Shown here in pieces: positions 26,285 to 34,771 of a stretch of DNA of 64,000 nucleotides (the stretch's first letter is position 1; every line of letters begins with the position of its first letter). The DNA is taken from positions 1 to 64,000 of the forward strand of contig NZ_CAIJDP010000069.1 in assembly GCF_903819435.1 (NCBI RefSeq), read 5' to 3'. The translations under genes and the position numbers were made by a program. The DNA comes from Flavobacterium salmonis (lineage in GTDB: Bacteria; Bacteroidota; Bacteroidia; Flavobacteriales; Flavobacteriaceae). Under the pieces are notes generated by a model. The model saw only the letters and a program-made list of their open reading frames with translations, was not told the DNA's origin and ran no database searches.

Positions 26285-26327
26285 AATTCGTTGGATTAGT
26301 TAGGTTATTAATGGCATCCAACGAATT
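26285..26327. repeat. 12-bp inverted repeat upstream of the pectin methylesterase gene
   Basis: AATTCGTTGGAT (26285-26296) and ATCCAACGAATT (26316-26327) are perfect inverted repeats 19 bp apart, 51 bp before the ATG. It is not followed by a T-run. It could be an operator or an mRNA leader hairpin. Confidence 0.55.
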
Positions 26328-26378
26328 CTAAAAATAAAGATTAAAAATTAAAATTTTACTAACCAATTAATACCACTT

Positions 26379-29300
26379 ATGAAAACAAAATTACGATTAC
26401 TCTTTTTTACGATATTGCTTTCAGTATCGTATATCCATGCTCAAAAAACAGATGTTTGGGATTTTGGAGGCGCAACATTGGATGTCAATTTGTATAATAA
26501 TAAATTGACTGCCACTGATATTAACACTTGGTATACCTATAGTGCAACAATTGTGCAAGGGACAGCAAGTTCTGCTAACGTTCTAAGTGGCTCAACAGCT
26601 TTGACACTTACTTCTGGAGCACTAACACTTAAAACAGGCAATAATGACAGATTGTATACAACGAATACAGCTATTACAAGATATGCAACAGGTAATTTAG
26701 GGACAACAGACGCTAATTATACTGCAAGATATTATTGTAATGGTAGTGCGAGTGCTACAACACGTTTTTTTACTCTAACATTAAATGAAGATGATGAAGT
26801 AACGGTTGTTGCAAGTATAGAATCAGCTGCTTCAAGTAATAACTTAACAGTTGTTAATACTACAACAAATACCCAAACAGAGTTGATTCCATTAGTAACG
26901 TCAGGTACTAGTGTTACACTTGCAAAATTTCAGGCAAAACAAGCTGGAAACTTTACAATAACTTGTTTGGGAGGTAAAGGGAATTATTACCGAATTTATA
27001 GAAAACCAGCTTCTTATGCTGCAATAACAGGAAATCTAGATGTTTCACAAGCAGCAGACATTCCTAATGGATATTCTGTAGTATTTACAAATACGGCAGG
27101 AAAATCATGGACGGCTCCTGTTACTAATGGTACTTATAATGTGAGCCTTCCTAAAGGTTTTACTTATAAAATGACTTTGCTTAATGCCAATGGTTATATT
27201 ATTAGTAATGGCGAATACTTAGCAGTTTCAGATGCAACTACGACTTATGATATTGCGATTTTAAAAGTAGATTTATATACAGTAAGTGGTTCAATCACAG
27301 GATTGGGAACAGATATTTCAAAATTAAGTTTAACATATACTCCAGATGCTTCTGCTAATAAAGTGTATATTCCTAAACCTGTAATTAATACCGCTAATGC
27401 GACTTATAGCGTAGATTTGGAAGCAAATACACAATATGTTGTTTCAGGTCAGGGAGTTAATGATTATGAAATTTTATCAAACGTTGTAAATATTACAGGT
27501 GCTACTTCAGCAAATGTTGCATTTACAGCAAAACCGGTTTATGGTGTAACTATAAATGCCACGGGTTTAGATGTTACGCAATTAAATAATCTAAAATTAA
27601 CTTTTACCAACTTAAACGAAAGTGGATATGTTTATAATTTTAACTCAACAACCGGTATTTCTTTGCGTAATGGTACATATGCAGTTAGCTATACTGGCTT
27701 AGATGCTTATTCAGTTGAGCTTGGTTTGGTTTCTAATTTAACAGTGAATGGTTCAGCAGTTACAAAAGTTTTAGCATTCAAACCGGTTTCTGTTTGGTCT
27801 TTTGATGATAAAACAATAACAACTTCTACTACTGCATACAAAGGAATGGTGTTTGGAGGAACTGCTGCGACTATTTCTAACAGTGTTTCTTCAGGTCATT
27901 TATTAGCAAAAACCGGTGGTACTATTCAGGTTCCGGTAAATGTTGGAGATAAAATTACAGTTTCATATTATTACACGGCTAATTTCTCTATTGATGGAGG
28001 TACAGCAATTACAACTGCAACTAACAGTACAGCAAATGTAGAAAAAGTAGAATATATATACCCGGGAAGTACATCTGGATATGTAACCATTACTATGGGC
28101 GGTTCAGCATTAACAACTTATATTACTGAAATTAAAATTGGTGGCAGTATACCTTATGTTTCTACAATTACTGTAGGAACTGACAAAACATACAAAACCA
28201 TAAATGCAGCATTAGATGCTATTGCGAAAATGCCGCGTACCGCTTCAGATCGTGTTACAGTTATGATTGATCCGGGAAACTATGAAGAAATGTTAGTAAT
28301 AAATCAGGCGAATGTAACATTAAAAAATGCGGCATCTAATCCAACGATAGAATTATTAAATAAAGGGGTTGATATTGGAAGTTCTTCGGTTAGGGTTACT
28401 TCATATTATGGTCATGGATATAGCTATTACAGTATGTCATCAGATCAAAAATGGCATGAAGATGTTTTAAAAGTAAACAAAGAAAATGGTTATTTATCTT
28501 ATGCTAATGCAGGTTCCGGAACTACTAATGGATCTTATTGGAATGCGACTATAGTGATAAATGCTAACGGTTTTGAAGCAAATGATATTATTTTTGAGAA
28601 CTCTTTTAATCAGTACATTTCTAAAAAAGAATCCGAAGATGTGGTTGAAATGTGGGCAGTAGGAAATAAAGGACTTCGCCCAACAGATATTGGAAATACT
28701 GCTGTTCAGAACAGAAGCTTTGTAGAAAGAGCAGCTGCTATCTCAATTCTTAACAATGTTGATAAAGTAATATTGAATAAATGTAGAGTGATAGGTCGTC
28801 AGGATTCATTTTATGGAGGAACCGGTGCCAGAGTAGTAGTGTATAAAGGCGCTATGATGGGGGCTGTAGATTATATTTTTGGTGGAATGAATGCTGTTTT
28901 TTATAAAACTGATTTGTCAATGAATACAAGTGATGTAAGTAGCGATCAGGCTTATATTACAGCTCCTCAGCAAAGTACCGGAAGAGGCTATTTAATGTAC
29001 GAATGTAAAGTTACAACAGCCACCCCTGGAATAGAAACAGCTTCAGCTTATCGTGCAAAACCAGGTTATTTTGGTCGTCCTTGGGCTGCTAATACAAGTG
29101 AAGTTGTTTTTTATAATACTACGATTGAAACATCTAATTATCCAGGTAGTGAAAATCTTTCTTTAATTGTACCTGCAGGCTGGAATAATTCATTGAGCGG
29201 AGAATCTGTAAAAATGTATGAATACGGAACTATAGAAAACTCAGGGGTAAACAATAGTACAAGTCGTGCTGCATGGTCTACTAAATTAGCAGCACCTATA

Positions 29301-29627
29301 TTAAATGATGGTACAGCTATTACAACTTTTAATTTTACAAAAGGAAGCGATAATTGGGATCCTTTACCACAATTAATTGCTAATGAAAGTTTAGGGGTTA
29401 AAGATAATACGCCAACTTCTGCTGTTAAGGTTGTTGGATATAAAAACAGAATTGCAATTTCAAATGTAAAATCAGAAACGGCTGTGGCTGTTTACAGTAT
29501 TACAGGAGCTAAGGTAAAAACATTCAAAACAACTCAGGATGTTGATTTTGAATTCCAAAATGGTATTTGGATTGTGGTTGTTAAAGCTGAAGATGGTCAA
29601 AAATCTGTGAAAGTTATTACACATTAA
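26379..29627 (+). CDS. Multi-module T9SS-secreted pectin methylesterase
   Basis: A 1082-residue secreted carbohydrate esterase family 8 enzyme. Signal peptide about 1-21 (ends IHAQ). Three beta-rich accessory modules precede the catalytic part: an N-terminal module starting DVWDF (about 24-215), internal repeats at about 220-475, and a module starting SVWSFDD (about 475-595). The catalytic beta-helix runs from about 600 to 980. The CE8 active site is Asp809 (GRQDSFYG), Asp831 (GAVDYIFGG) and Arg900 (GRPWAA). The end (about 1010-1082) is a type A T9SS sorting domain with AVYSITGAKVKTF. It removes methyl groups from homogalacturonan outside the cell, which prepares pectin for cleavage by lyases encoded elsewhere. 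Confidence 0.92.
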   Translation: MKTKLRLLFFTILLSVSYIHAQKTDVWDFGGATLDVNLYNNKLTATDINTWYTYSATIVQGTASSANVLSGSTALTLTSGALTLKTGNNDRLYTTNTAITRYATGNLGTTDANYTARYYCNGSASATTRFFTLTLNEDDEVTVVASIESAASSNNLTVVNTTTNTQTELIPLVTSGTSVTLAKFQAKQAGNFTITCLGGKGNYYRIYRKPASYAAITGNLDVSQAADIPNGYSVVFTNTAGKSWTAPVTNGTYNVSLPKGFTYKMTLLNANGYIISNGEYLAVSDATTTYDIAILKVDLYTVSGSITGLGTDISKLSLTYTPDASANKVYIPKPVINTANATYSVDLEANTQYVVSGQGVNDYEILSNVVNITGATSANVAFTAKPVYGVTINATGLDVTQLNNLKLTFTNLNESGYVYNFNSTTGISLRNGTYAVSYTGLDAYSVELGLVSNLTVNGSAVTKVLAFKPVSVWSFDDKTITTSTTAYKGMVFGGTAATISNSVSSGHLLAKTGGTIQVPVNVGDKITVSYYYTANFSIDGGTAITTATNSTANVEKVEYIYPGSTSGYVTITMGGSALTTYITEIKIGGSIPYVSTITVGTDKTYKTINAALDAIAKMPRTASDRVTVMIDPGNYEEMLVINQANVTLKNAASNPTIELLNKGVDIGSSSVRVTSYYGHGYSYYSMSSDQKWHEDVLKVNKENGYLSYANAGSGTTNGSYWNATIVINANGFEANDIIFENSFNQYISKKESEDVVEMWAVGNKGLRPTDIGNTAVQNRSFVERAAAISILNNVDKVILNKCRVIGRQDSFYGGTGARVVVYKGAMMGAVDYIFGGMNAVFYKTDLSMNTSDVSSDQAYITAPQQSTGRGYLMYECKVTTATPGIETASAYRAKPGYFGRPWAANTSEVVFYNTTIETSNYPGSENLSLIVPAGWNNSLSGESVKMYEYGTIENSGVNNSTSRAAWSTKLAAPILNDGTAITTFNFTKGSDNWDPLPQLIANESLGVKDNTPTSAVKVVGYKNRIAISNVKSETAVAVYSITGAKVKTFKTTQDVDFEFQNGIWIVVVKAEDGQKSVKVITH

Positions 29628-29647
29628 TTTCAAGTTTCAATTTATTT

Positions 29648-29681
29648 AAAGCATGCCTATTATTTTAGGCATGCTTTTTTT
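29648..29681 (+). terminator. Terminator of the pectin methylesterase gene
   Basis: A 12-bp stem (29648-29659 with 29666-29677), 6-nt loop, T-run. Core GGCATGC is shared with the terminator at 26190. Confidence 0.85.
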
Positions 29682-29792
29682 GTTTTAGGTTTATTCTTTT
29701 CCTGCCAGGATGTATGAAATGGATTGTATAATAAAAATTTTAAAATAAACACATATTTTTTTACATTTTAATAAAAAAATATTAACTTAGAA

Positions 29793-29803
29793 AATCGATT
29801 ACA
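29793..29803. promoter_or_regulatory. Half site of the susC palindrome
   Basis: AATCGATTACA equals the right-hand 11 bases of the core of the palindrome at 19184-19201. It lies 33 bp before the ATG at 29837. Suggests that the same regulator acts on this gene. Confidence 0.45.
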
Positions 29804-29836
29804 ATTGTGATTATTAAACTATTAAAACCATAAATT

Positions 29837-30703
29837 ATGAAAAGAAAATTACTTTATTTAACTGCTGTTTTGCTTTTTTCAGTAGGATCTATTAATGCAC
29901 AAACTACAACTTGGAATTTTAGCGACAATACTGTTAGTGGTACCGTTACAGTTCCAAGTCCAGCGTTTCCTACTGCAGGGGTTCTTACAAGCGCTTCGGG
30001 TAGTACTGCAGGAACTTCACCAAATACTATAAACGTTGGTGGTTTGAATTTATATGGACATACTGCTGTTGGTGCTTCAGCTTTTGCTGCTATATCAGGG
30101 AATAGCCAAACTTTTTCTGATGGATATGTTGGTGCAAATAGAGCAAGTACTGGAGGTTCAAGTGCAGCGGCAACAGGGACTTTTTTGCCTACTATTCGTT
30201 ATTTTTCTTTCAATGTAAGTGGTCCATGTACAGTTAAAGCTTGGATAAAACATACAACAGCGATACCTACTAATGGTACAGCACCTACAACACGTACTCT
30301 TTATGTGTCAGATGGAGCGGCTCTTTATGGAAGCGGTTCAGTTACTAATGACGTAACTGCTAATTTATCTAATGTAGTTACCGTTAATGTTACAAATTCT
30401 GGTTTGGTTTATATTTATGGGGATAGTTCTTTTGCAGTTTATAAGATTGAAGTTTCTGGAGCAACACTTTCAACTAATAATTTTCAAGCAGATTCTAAAG
30501 TAACTATATTTGGTGCAGATGGAAAAATCAATGTTGCAAATGTAACTGCAGCTGCTAAAGTTAGTGTGTATAGTATAACAGGTGCACTGGTTAAATCTAC
30601 TGAAACTAATGAAGATGTAAGTTTATCTGTTAAGAGTGGTGTTTATATTGTAAAAGCAGAATCTGAAGAAGGTACCAAAACAGTAAAAGTTTTAGTAAAA
30701 TAA
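29837..30703 (+). CDS. T9SS-secreted single-module protein of pectin locus
   Basis: A 288-residue exported protein. Signal peptide 1-21 (ends INAQ). The body (about 22-210) is one Ser/Thr/Gly-rich beta module beginning TTTWNFSDNTVSG and ending LVYIYGDSSFAVYKIEVSG. The C-terminus (about 220-288) is a type A T9SS sorting domain (VSVYSITGALVKSTETNEDV). The W-x-F start and Y-x-IEV-like end resemble modules in the pectin methylesterase upstream (DVWDF..., SVWSF...ITEIKIGG), so it may be a free-standing glycan-binding module. No catalytic motif seen. Enzymatic role cannot be excluded. Confidence 0.8.
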   Translation: MKRKLLYLTAVLLFSVGSINAQTTTWNFSDNTVSGTVTVPSPAFPTAGVLTSASGSTAGTSPNTINVGGLNLYGHTAVGASAFAAISGNSQTFSDGYVGANRASTGGSSAAATGTFLPTIRYFSFNVSGPCTVKAWIKHTTAIPTNGTAPTTRTLYVSDGAALYGSGSVTNDVTANLSNVVTVNVTNSGLVYIYGDSSFAVYKIEVSGATLSTNNFQADSKVTIFGADGKINVANVTAAAKVSVYSITGALVKSTETNEDVSLSVKSGVYIVKAESEEGTKTVKVLVK

Positions 30704-30720
30704 GCTAAATTGTAATATTA

Positions 30721-30757
30721 AAAGGGAATATTCGGATAACGAATATTCCCTTTTTTT
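30721..30757 (+). terminator. Terminator
   Basis: A perfect 14-bp stem (30721-30734 with 30740-30753), 5-nt loop, T-run to 30757. Confidence 0.9.
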
Positions 30758-30844
30758 GTAGAATACAGATAGCTAATTTGTTTATAGATTTGCTATAAGG
30801 TTGATTGTTTTTACTTTAAATTGTAATTTTAGAAAAAAATATAA

Positions 30845-31744
30845 ATGAGTAATAACAAAAAACTTAAAGTCGTAGCCTTCGGAGAAATTCTTTGGGATGT
30901 TTTTGATAACGAAAAAAAGATTGGCGGAGCACCATTAAATGTGGCTTTGCGAATGAAAAGCCTGGGGTGTGAGGTCACCGTGATAAGCAGTGTGGGAAAT
31001 GATGAAGATGGAGTTGCTATTCTTAATGAAGTAAAAATATTAGGGGTGGGGACGGATGTAATATTGCAATCGGAAACGTTTCCAACAGGTTTGGTAAACG
31101 TAACTCTGGATAAAAATGGTTCTGCAACTTATGATATTCATTACCCGGCAGCCTGGGATAAAATTAAAATAAACGATTTGGGGCAAAATTTGGTAAACAA
31201 TTCAGATGTTTTAATTTACGGAAGTTTGGTTTGCAGGGATGAAGTATCCCGAAAATCTTTAGAATCATTATTGCAACACAGAATTTATAAAGTATTTGAT
31301 GTTAATTTAAGAAAGCCACATTATTCATATGAAATTCTCGAAATATTAATGATGTCTGCCAATTTTATCAAATTCAATGATGATGAAATTCTTGAAATTG
31401 CTACAGCTTTGCAGTCTCCTTTTACAACACTCGAAGATAATATTGAGTTTATAGCTTCCAGAACAAATACATCGTCTATTTGTGTAACAAAAGGAAAAGA
31501 TGGAGCTTTGTTGTTATGGGAAGGGAAATTGTATAAAAACGACGGTTATCTGGTTCAGGTTGCCGATACAGTAGGCGCAGGAGATTCATTTTTAGCATCA
31601 TTAATAACTTCTTTGCTTACAGGAAAACTGCCTCAGGACTCTATTGATTTTGCTTGTGCTGTTGGGGCATTAGTTGCTGCATCGACTGGCGCAAATCCGG
31701 TTATTTCTTTTGGTGAAATTGAAAAATTGATTTCAGGAAAGTAA
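30845..31744 (+). CDS. PfkB family sugar kinase (fructokinase-like)
   Basis: A 299-residue cytosolic PfkB/ribokinase-type kinase. The N-terminal sugar site is FGEILWDVFDNEKKIGGAPLN (about 13-33) and the ATP/catalytic signature DTVGAGDSFLASL is near 238-250, with catalytic Asp in GAGDS. The start resembles fructokinases more than typical 2-keto-3-deoxygluconate kinases. In this locus it could phosphorylate KDG, the product of uxuA, but sequence alone does not settle fructose versus KDG. It stands alone between two terminators and is convergent with the DUF763 gene. Confidence 0.85.
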   Translation: MSNNKKLKVVAFGEILWDVFDNEKKIGGAPLNVALRMKSLGCEVTVISSVGNDEDGVAILNEVKILGVGTDVILQSETFPTGLVNVTLDKNGSATYDIHYPAAWDKIKINDLGQNLVNNSDVLIYGSLVCRDEVSRKSLESLLQHRIYKVFDVNLRKPHYSYEILEILMMSANFIKFNDDEILEIATALQSPFTTLEDNIEFIASRTNTSSICVTKGKDGALLLWEGKLYKNDGYLVQVADTVGAGDSFLASLITSLLTGKLPQDSIDFACAVGALVAASTGANPVISFGEIEKLISGK

Positions 31745-31781
31745 TAATTGACGTAAAATTAAATCCCGCTATCTAATCAGT

Positions 31782-33002
31782 TTAAAACAATTCCAGTTGA
31801 TTATTTGGATGAATAGGCTTGTTTTTAGGTGGTTTAGTATCTCCAAAAACAGTTCTTCCTCCATATTGGTGCGATTCGTCTCTTTCTCTTTGAATTAGTG
31901 CATCAAAATTGGAGTTTGGTGTAAAACTTTCTTCAGCCTTTCTTGATATTTCGGACAATTTTTGAATCGCTTGTATTTTATCGCTATTGCCTATTTTAGC
32001 ACGATTAATAGCTCTTTGCAAAGTATCAATTGTTTCATCGTATATTTTTACCGGAACAGGAAACGGATGTCCGTCTTTTCCACCATGGGCGAATGAAAAA
32101 CGTGCCGGATCTTCAAATCGGGTAGGAGTGCCGTAAATGATTTCACTAACCAATGCTAATGATTGTAAAGCTCTTGGCCCCATTCCTTTTAAAAGCAGCA
32201 GTTCTTCAAAATCTTCCGGTTTATTCTCATGAGTTGTCCAGAGCATTGCGCCGAGCCTTTTCATATTAACATCCTCCATCCTGACATCATGATGTGCAGG
32301 CATAGAAAGGTACTGCATCTCCTTCATGATTTTTGCTGGAGATTCTTTCGATAATTCCAAAATACCTTCTCTGGATTTGGTCGCTGCATGAGCTGTAAGA
32401 TTTAAGATAGTACCCTGATTTTCGCCATAAATAAAAGTGTGCGGTTCATTTATAAAAGACTTTAAATCTTGCGAATGCCAATGGTATCTTCTCGCTGTTT
32501 TAGAGTTGGGATTCATTCCCTGTTGAATAACGGCCCATTGCCCTTTATTGTCCACAATAAAATTATGCTGGTACAATTGAAATCCGTCCTGAATGGCTGT
32601 ATTGTCAACTTTGGCGGCAAGCCTGCTGCAATTCGCAAGATTATTGCCGTCAAGACCTGTTTTTTCACCAACAGATAAAAGCTCCTGTGGTGTTAACATG
32701 GAATGTTTGCCTTTGCCGCCACAAATGTATATACCTAATTCTTTCGAATGTGGGTTTACCGACTTTTTTAAGGCTCCAAGTACTGAAGTTGTAATTCCGG
32801 ATGAATGCCAGTCCATTCCCATCATAGCGCCAAAACTTTGAAACCAAAACGGATTGCTTAATTTGCTTATTACTTCTGAAGTGGAAAATTCCATGGCAAT
32901 CGTTTCTACAATTGCAAAACCAAGTTTAGACATTCGTTCGGCAAGCCATAATGGAACATGTCCATAATGTAAGGGAAGATCTGCTGTGCCGGAACGTTTC
33001 AT
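31782..33002 (-). CDS. DUF763 protein
   Basis: A 406-residue soluble protein of the DUF763 family (start SGTADLPLHYGHVPLWLAERM). A helix-hairpin-helix-like segment LLLKGMGPRALQSLALVSEI lies near 268-287. Clear conserved blocks include MGMDWHSSGITTSVLGALKK. The family occurs in archaea and some bacteria and is uncharacterised; the helix-hairpin-helix hints at DNA contact. It sits on the opposite strand to the pectin genes and is probably unrelated to them. Confidence 0.88.
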   Translation of the reverse strand: MKRSGTADLPLHYGHVPLWLAERMSKLGFAIVETIAMEFSTSEVISKLSNPFWFQSFGAMMGMDWHSSGITTSVLGALKKSVNPHSKELGIYICGGKGKHSMLTPQELLSVGEKTGLDGNNLANCSRLAAKVDNTAIQDGFQLYQHNFIVDNKGQWAVIQQGMNPNSKTARRYHWHSQDLKSFINEPHTFIYGENQGTILNLTAHAATKSREGILELSKESPAKIMKEMQYLSMPAHHDVRMEDVNMKRLGAMLWTTHENKPEDFEELLLLKGMGPRALQSLALVSEIIYGTPTRFEDPARFSFAHGGKDGHPFPVPVKIYDETIDTLQRAINRAKIGNSDKIQAIQKLSEISRKAEESFTPNSNFDALIQRERDESHQYGGRTVFGDTKPPKNKPIHPNNQLELF

Positions 33003-33085
33003 TTAGTGAAATTTGTATCTGTACAAAAATAAATAAAATACTTTTAAATGCCGGTAAGGCCGAAAAGTTGTTCCAATTTAGAACT

Positions 33086-33343
33086 TTATTGCTGCTCTTC
33101 TAAATTGTCTACTGCAGAAATCTGATCCAGGATATTGGTTTGGTTTGGTGAGATATAGTTTTTTATTTCGCTGGGAGTTTCTTTCTTAAAAAGAATATCT
33201 AAGGCATTGTATAGTTTTAATAAAACATCCTTGTCTTCTTTAGCAATTTCTAAAGCCGTATTAAAATTAAAAACATAATTATTCGAATTGCGTACTTCTA
33301 CTTTTATCGTTTTTGATGTGATTTTAAATTTGACTATATCCAT
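33086..33343 (-). CDS. Small hypothetical protein
   Basis: An 85-residue soluble protein, mixed alpha/beta (VKFKITSKTIKVEVRNSNNY at the start; a helix ALEIAKEDKDVLLKLYNALD in the middle) with an acidic tail ending NLEEQQ. No signal peptide and no family recognised. It lies 83 bp upstream of the DUF763 gene on the same strand, so co-transcription is possible. Confidence 0.6.
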   Translation of the reverse strand: MDIVKFKITSKTIKVEVRNSNNYVFNFNTALEIAKEDKDVLLKLYNALDILFKKETPSEIKNYISPNQTNILDQISAVDNLEEQQ

Positions 33344-33668
33344 GTTGCTGTAAATTACTTAGTTTTCAAAGCTATTCTAAACGTCTGCTATCTTTCATTT
33401 TAATATAAAGAAAATATTGCTCTGTTTGCCAGTACAAAATTAGGATTTAATAGAACTAATTCCAATACAAAAGACAATCAATTGGTTCAAATAAGATTGG
33501 ATGTCTTGTAGTTGGGTACAAGGTGTAAAATTACTCCATTTATTTTATTTTCGTATTTTAATAAGTGTTTAAGTTTTATAAGGAATCATTAAAATAAAAA
33601 AAAATAAATGTGATTAAACCTTTTATCCCTAAATACAGTCTAATTTTTAACATTTAATTATATTAGTT
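33344..33668. other. Intergenic region, divergent promoters expected
   Basis: 325 bp between divergent genes at 33343 (-) and 33669 (+). AT-rich. I see no convincing -7/-33 pair, operator or RNA. Confidence 0.5.
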
Positions 33669-34718
33669 ATGAAGTATATCCTGAAAATGATTCTATTTAC
33701 ATTAGTACTAACATCATGTTCCAATGATGCAAACACAGAAAAATCTGATCCCCAGTATGTTGATGATGATCTTGCCGGACCTATCTCACGGCCAGCTTCA
33801 GGATATGGAGCAGACGGAACTTTTTCTGTTGCAAAAATTTCTTTTGCAAGTCCAGCCTATGAAGGTAAAAATGTTCAAATCTTTTATCCACAAGGAATTA
33901 CTTCGCCCAAACCTGTTATTTTTTATTCTCATCCCTATGGAGGAGAAGAAAGTGCTTACAATATTGGACTTTACGAATTTATTGCCAAAAAAGGATATGT
34001 AGTAGTATTTGCACCTTATCCAACCACCGGAGTAACGATTGATGAGAGATACAATACTTTATGGCAGAGTTTTAAAAAAGCAGTAACAGATTACCCAGAG
34101 ATCATTGATACAAAAAAAGTAGGGTTCATGGGGCATTCTTTTGGTGGAGGTGCATCATTTTCACTGGCACACAGAGCATTTATTGATGAAGGCTGGGGTG
34201 AAAACGGCAGATTTATTTTTGCAATGGCGCAATGGTATGCATACCAGTTATCAGACAGTCAGTTGCTCGATTTTCCTGCCAATACAAAGTTGATTACAGA
34301 AGTTTATGATGATGATACAACAAATGATCACCGTCTTGCTATAGATATTTTTAAAAATATAAACATTGCCAATTCAGAAAAAGATTTTATTTTAATAAAG
34401 AAAAGTGTGCTACCTTCTTTTACTTATACTGCAGAGCATAATTTGCCAAATACACAGTCATCTTATGATGCTTACGATTATTACGGTGTTTACCGACTTT
34501 TGGACGCTATGATTGATTATAGTTTTAACGGAAATGCGAATGCTAAAAATGTAGCTTTGGGTAATGGGTCAGCAGTACAAGTTACAATGCCAGGATATAA
34601 CGGGCAGGCATTGTCATCTTTGGTTGTCACTGATAATCCTGTTGCATTATATCCACAATCAAGATACTTATTTCAATGTAGTTCGACTAATAATCCAAGG
34701 GTTGCTCATTGCAATTAA
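33669..34718 (+). CDS. Alpha/beta-hydrolase lipoprotein
   Basis: A 349-residue lipoprotein (lipobox VLTSC, Cys17). It has a dienelactone-hydrolase/PET-hydrolase-like alpha/beta fold. VIFYSHPYGGEES supplies the oxyanion region, GHSFGGGASFS the nucleophile Ser (about residue 157), and AEHNLPN a likely catalytic His near 259. Its position beside uronate genes suggests an esterase acting on acetyl or other esters of pectin. That is inference; the true substrate is unknown. A hairpin follows, shared with uxaC on the other strand. Confidence 0.8.
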   Translation: MKYILKMILFTLVLTSCSNDANTEKSDPQYVDDDLAGPISRPASGYGADGTFSVAKISFASPAYEGKNVQIFYPQGITSPKPVIFYSHPYGGEESAYNIGLYEFIAKKGYVVVFAPYPTTGVTIDERYNTLWQSFKKAVTDYPEIIDTKKVGFMGHSFGGGASFSLAHRAFIDEGWGENGRFIFAMAQWYAYQLSDSQLLDFPANTKLITEVYDDDTTNDHRLAIDIFKNINIANSEKDFILIKKSVLPSFTYTAEHNLPNTQSSYDAYDYYGVYRLLDAMIDYSFNGNANAKNVALGNGSAVQVTMPGYNGQALSSLVVTDNPVALYPQSRYLFQCSSTNNPRVAHCN

Positions 34719-34732
34719 GTGTAAAATGAAAA

Positions 34733-34760
34733 TAGCACCGTTTTATAATAAACGGTGCTA
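34733..34760 (-). terminator. Terminator of uxaC
   Basis: An 11-bp perfect stem (34733-34743 with 34750-34760). On the minus strand it is followed by a T-rich tract and lies 11 bp past the uxaC stop. Confidence 0.75.
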
Positions 34761-34771
34761 AAATAATTTAT

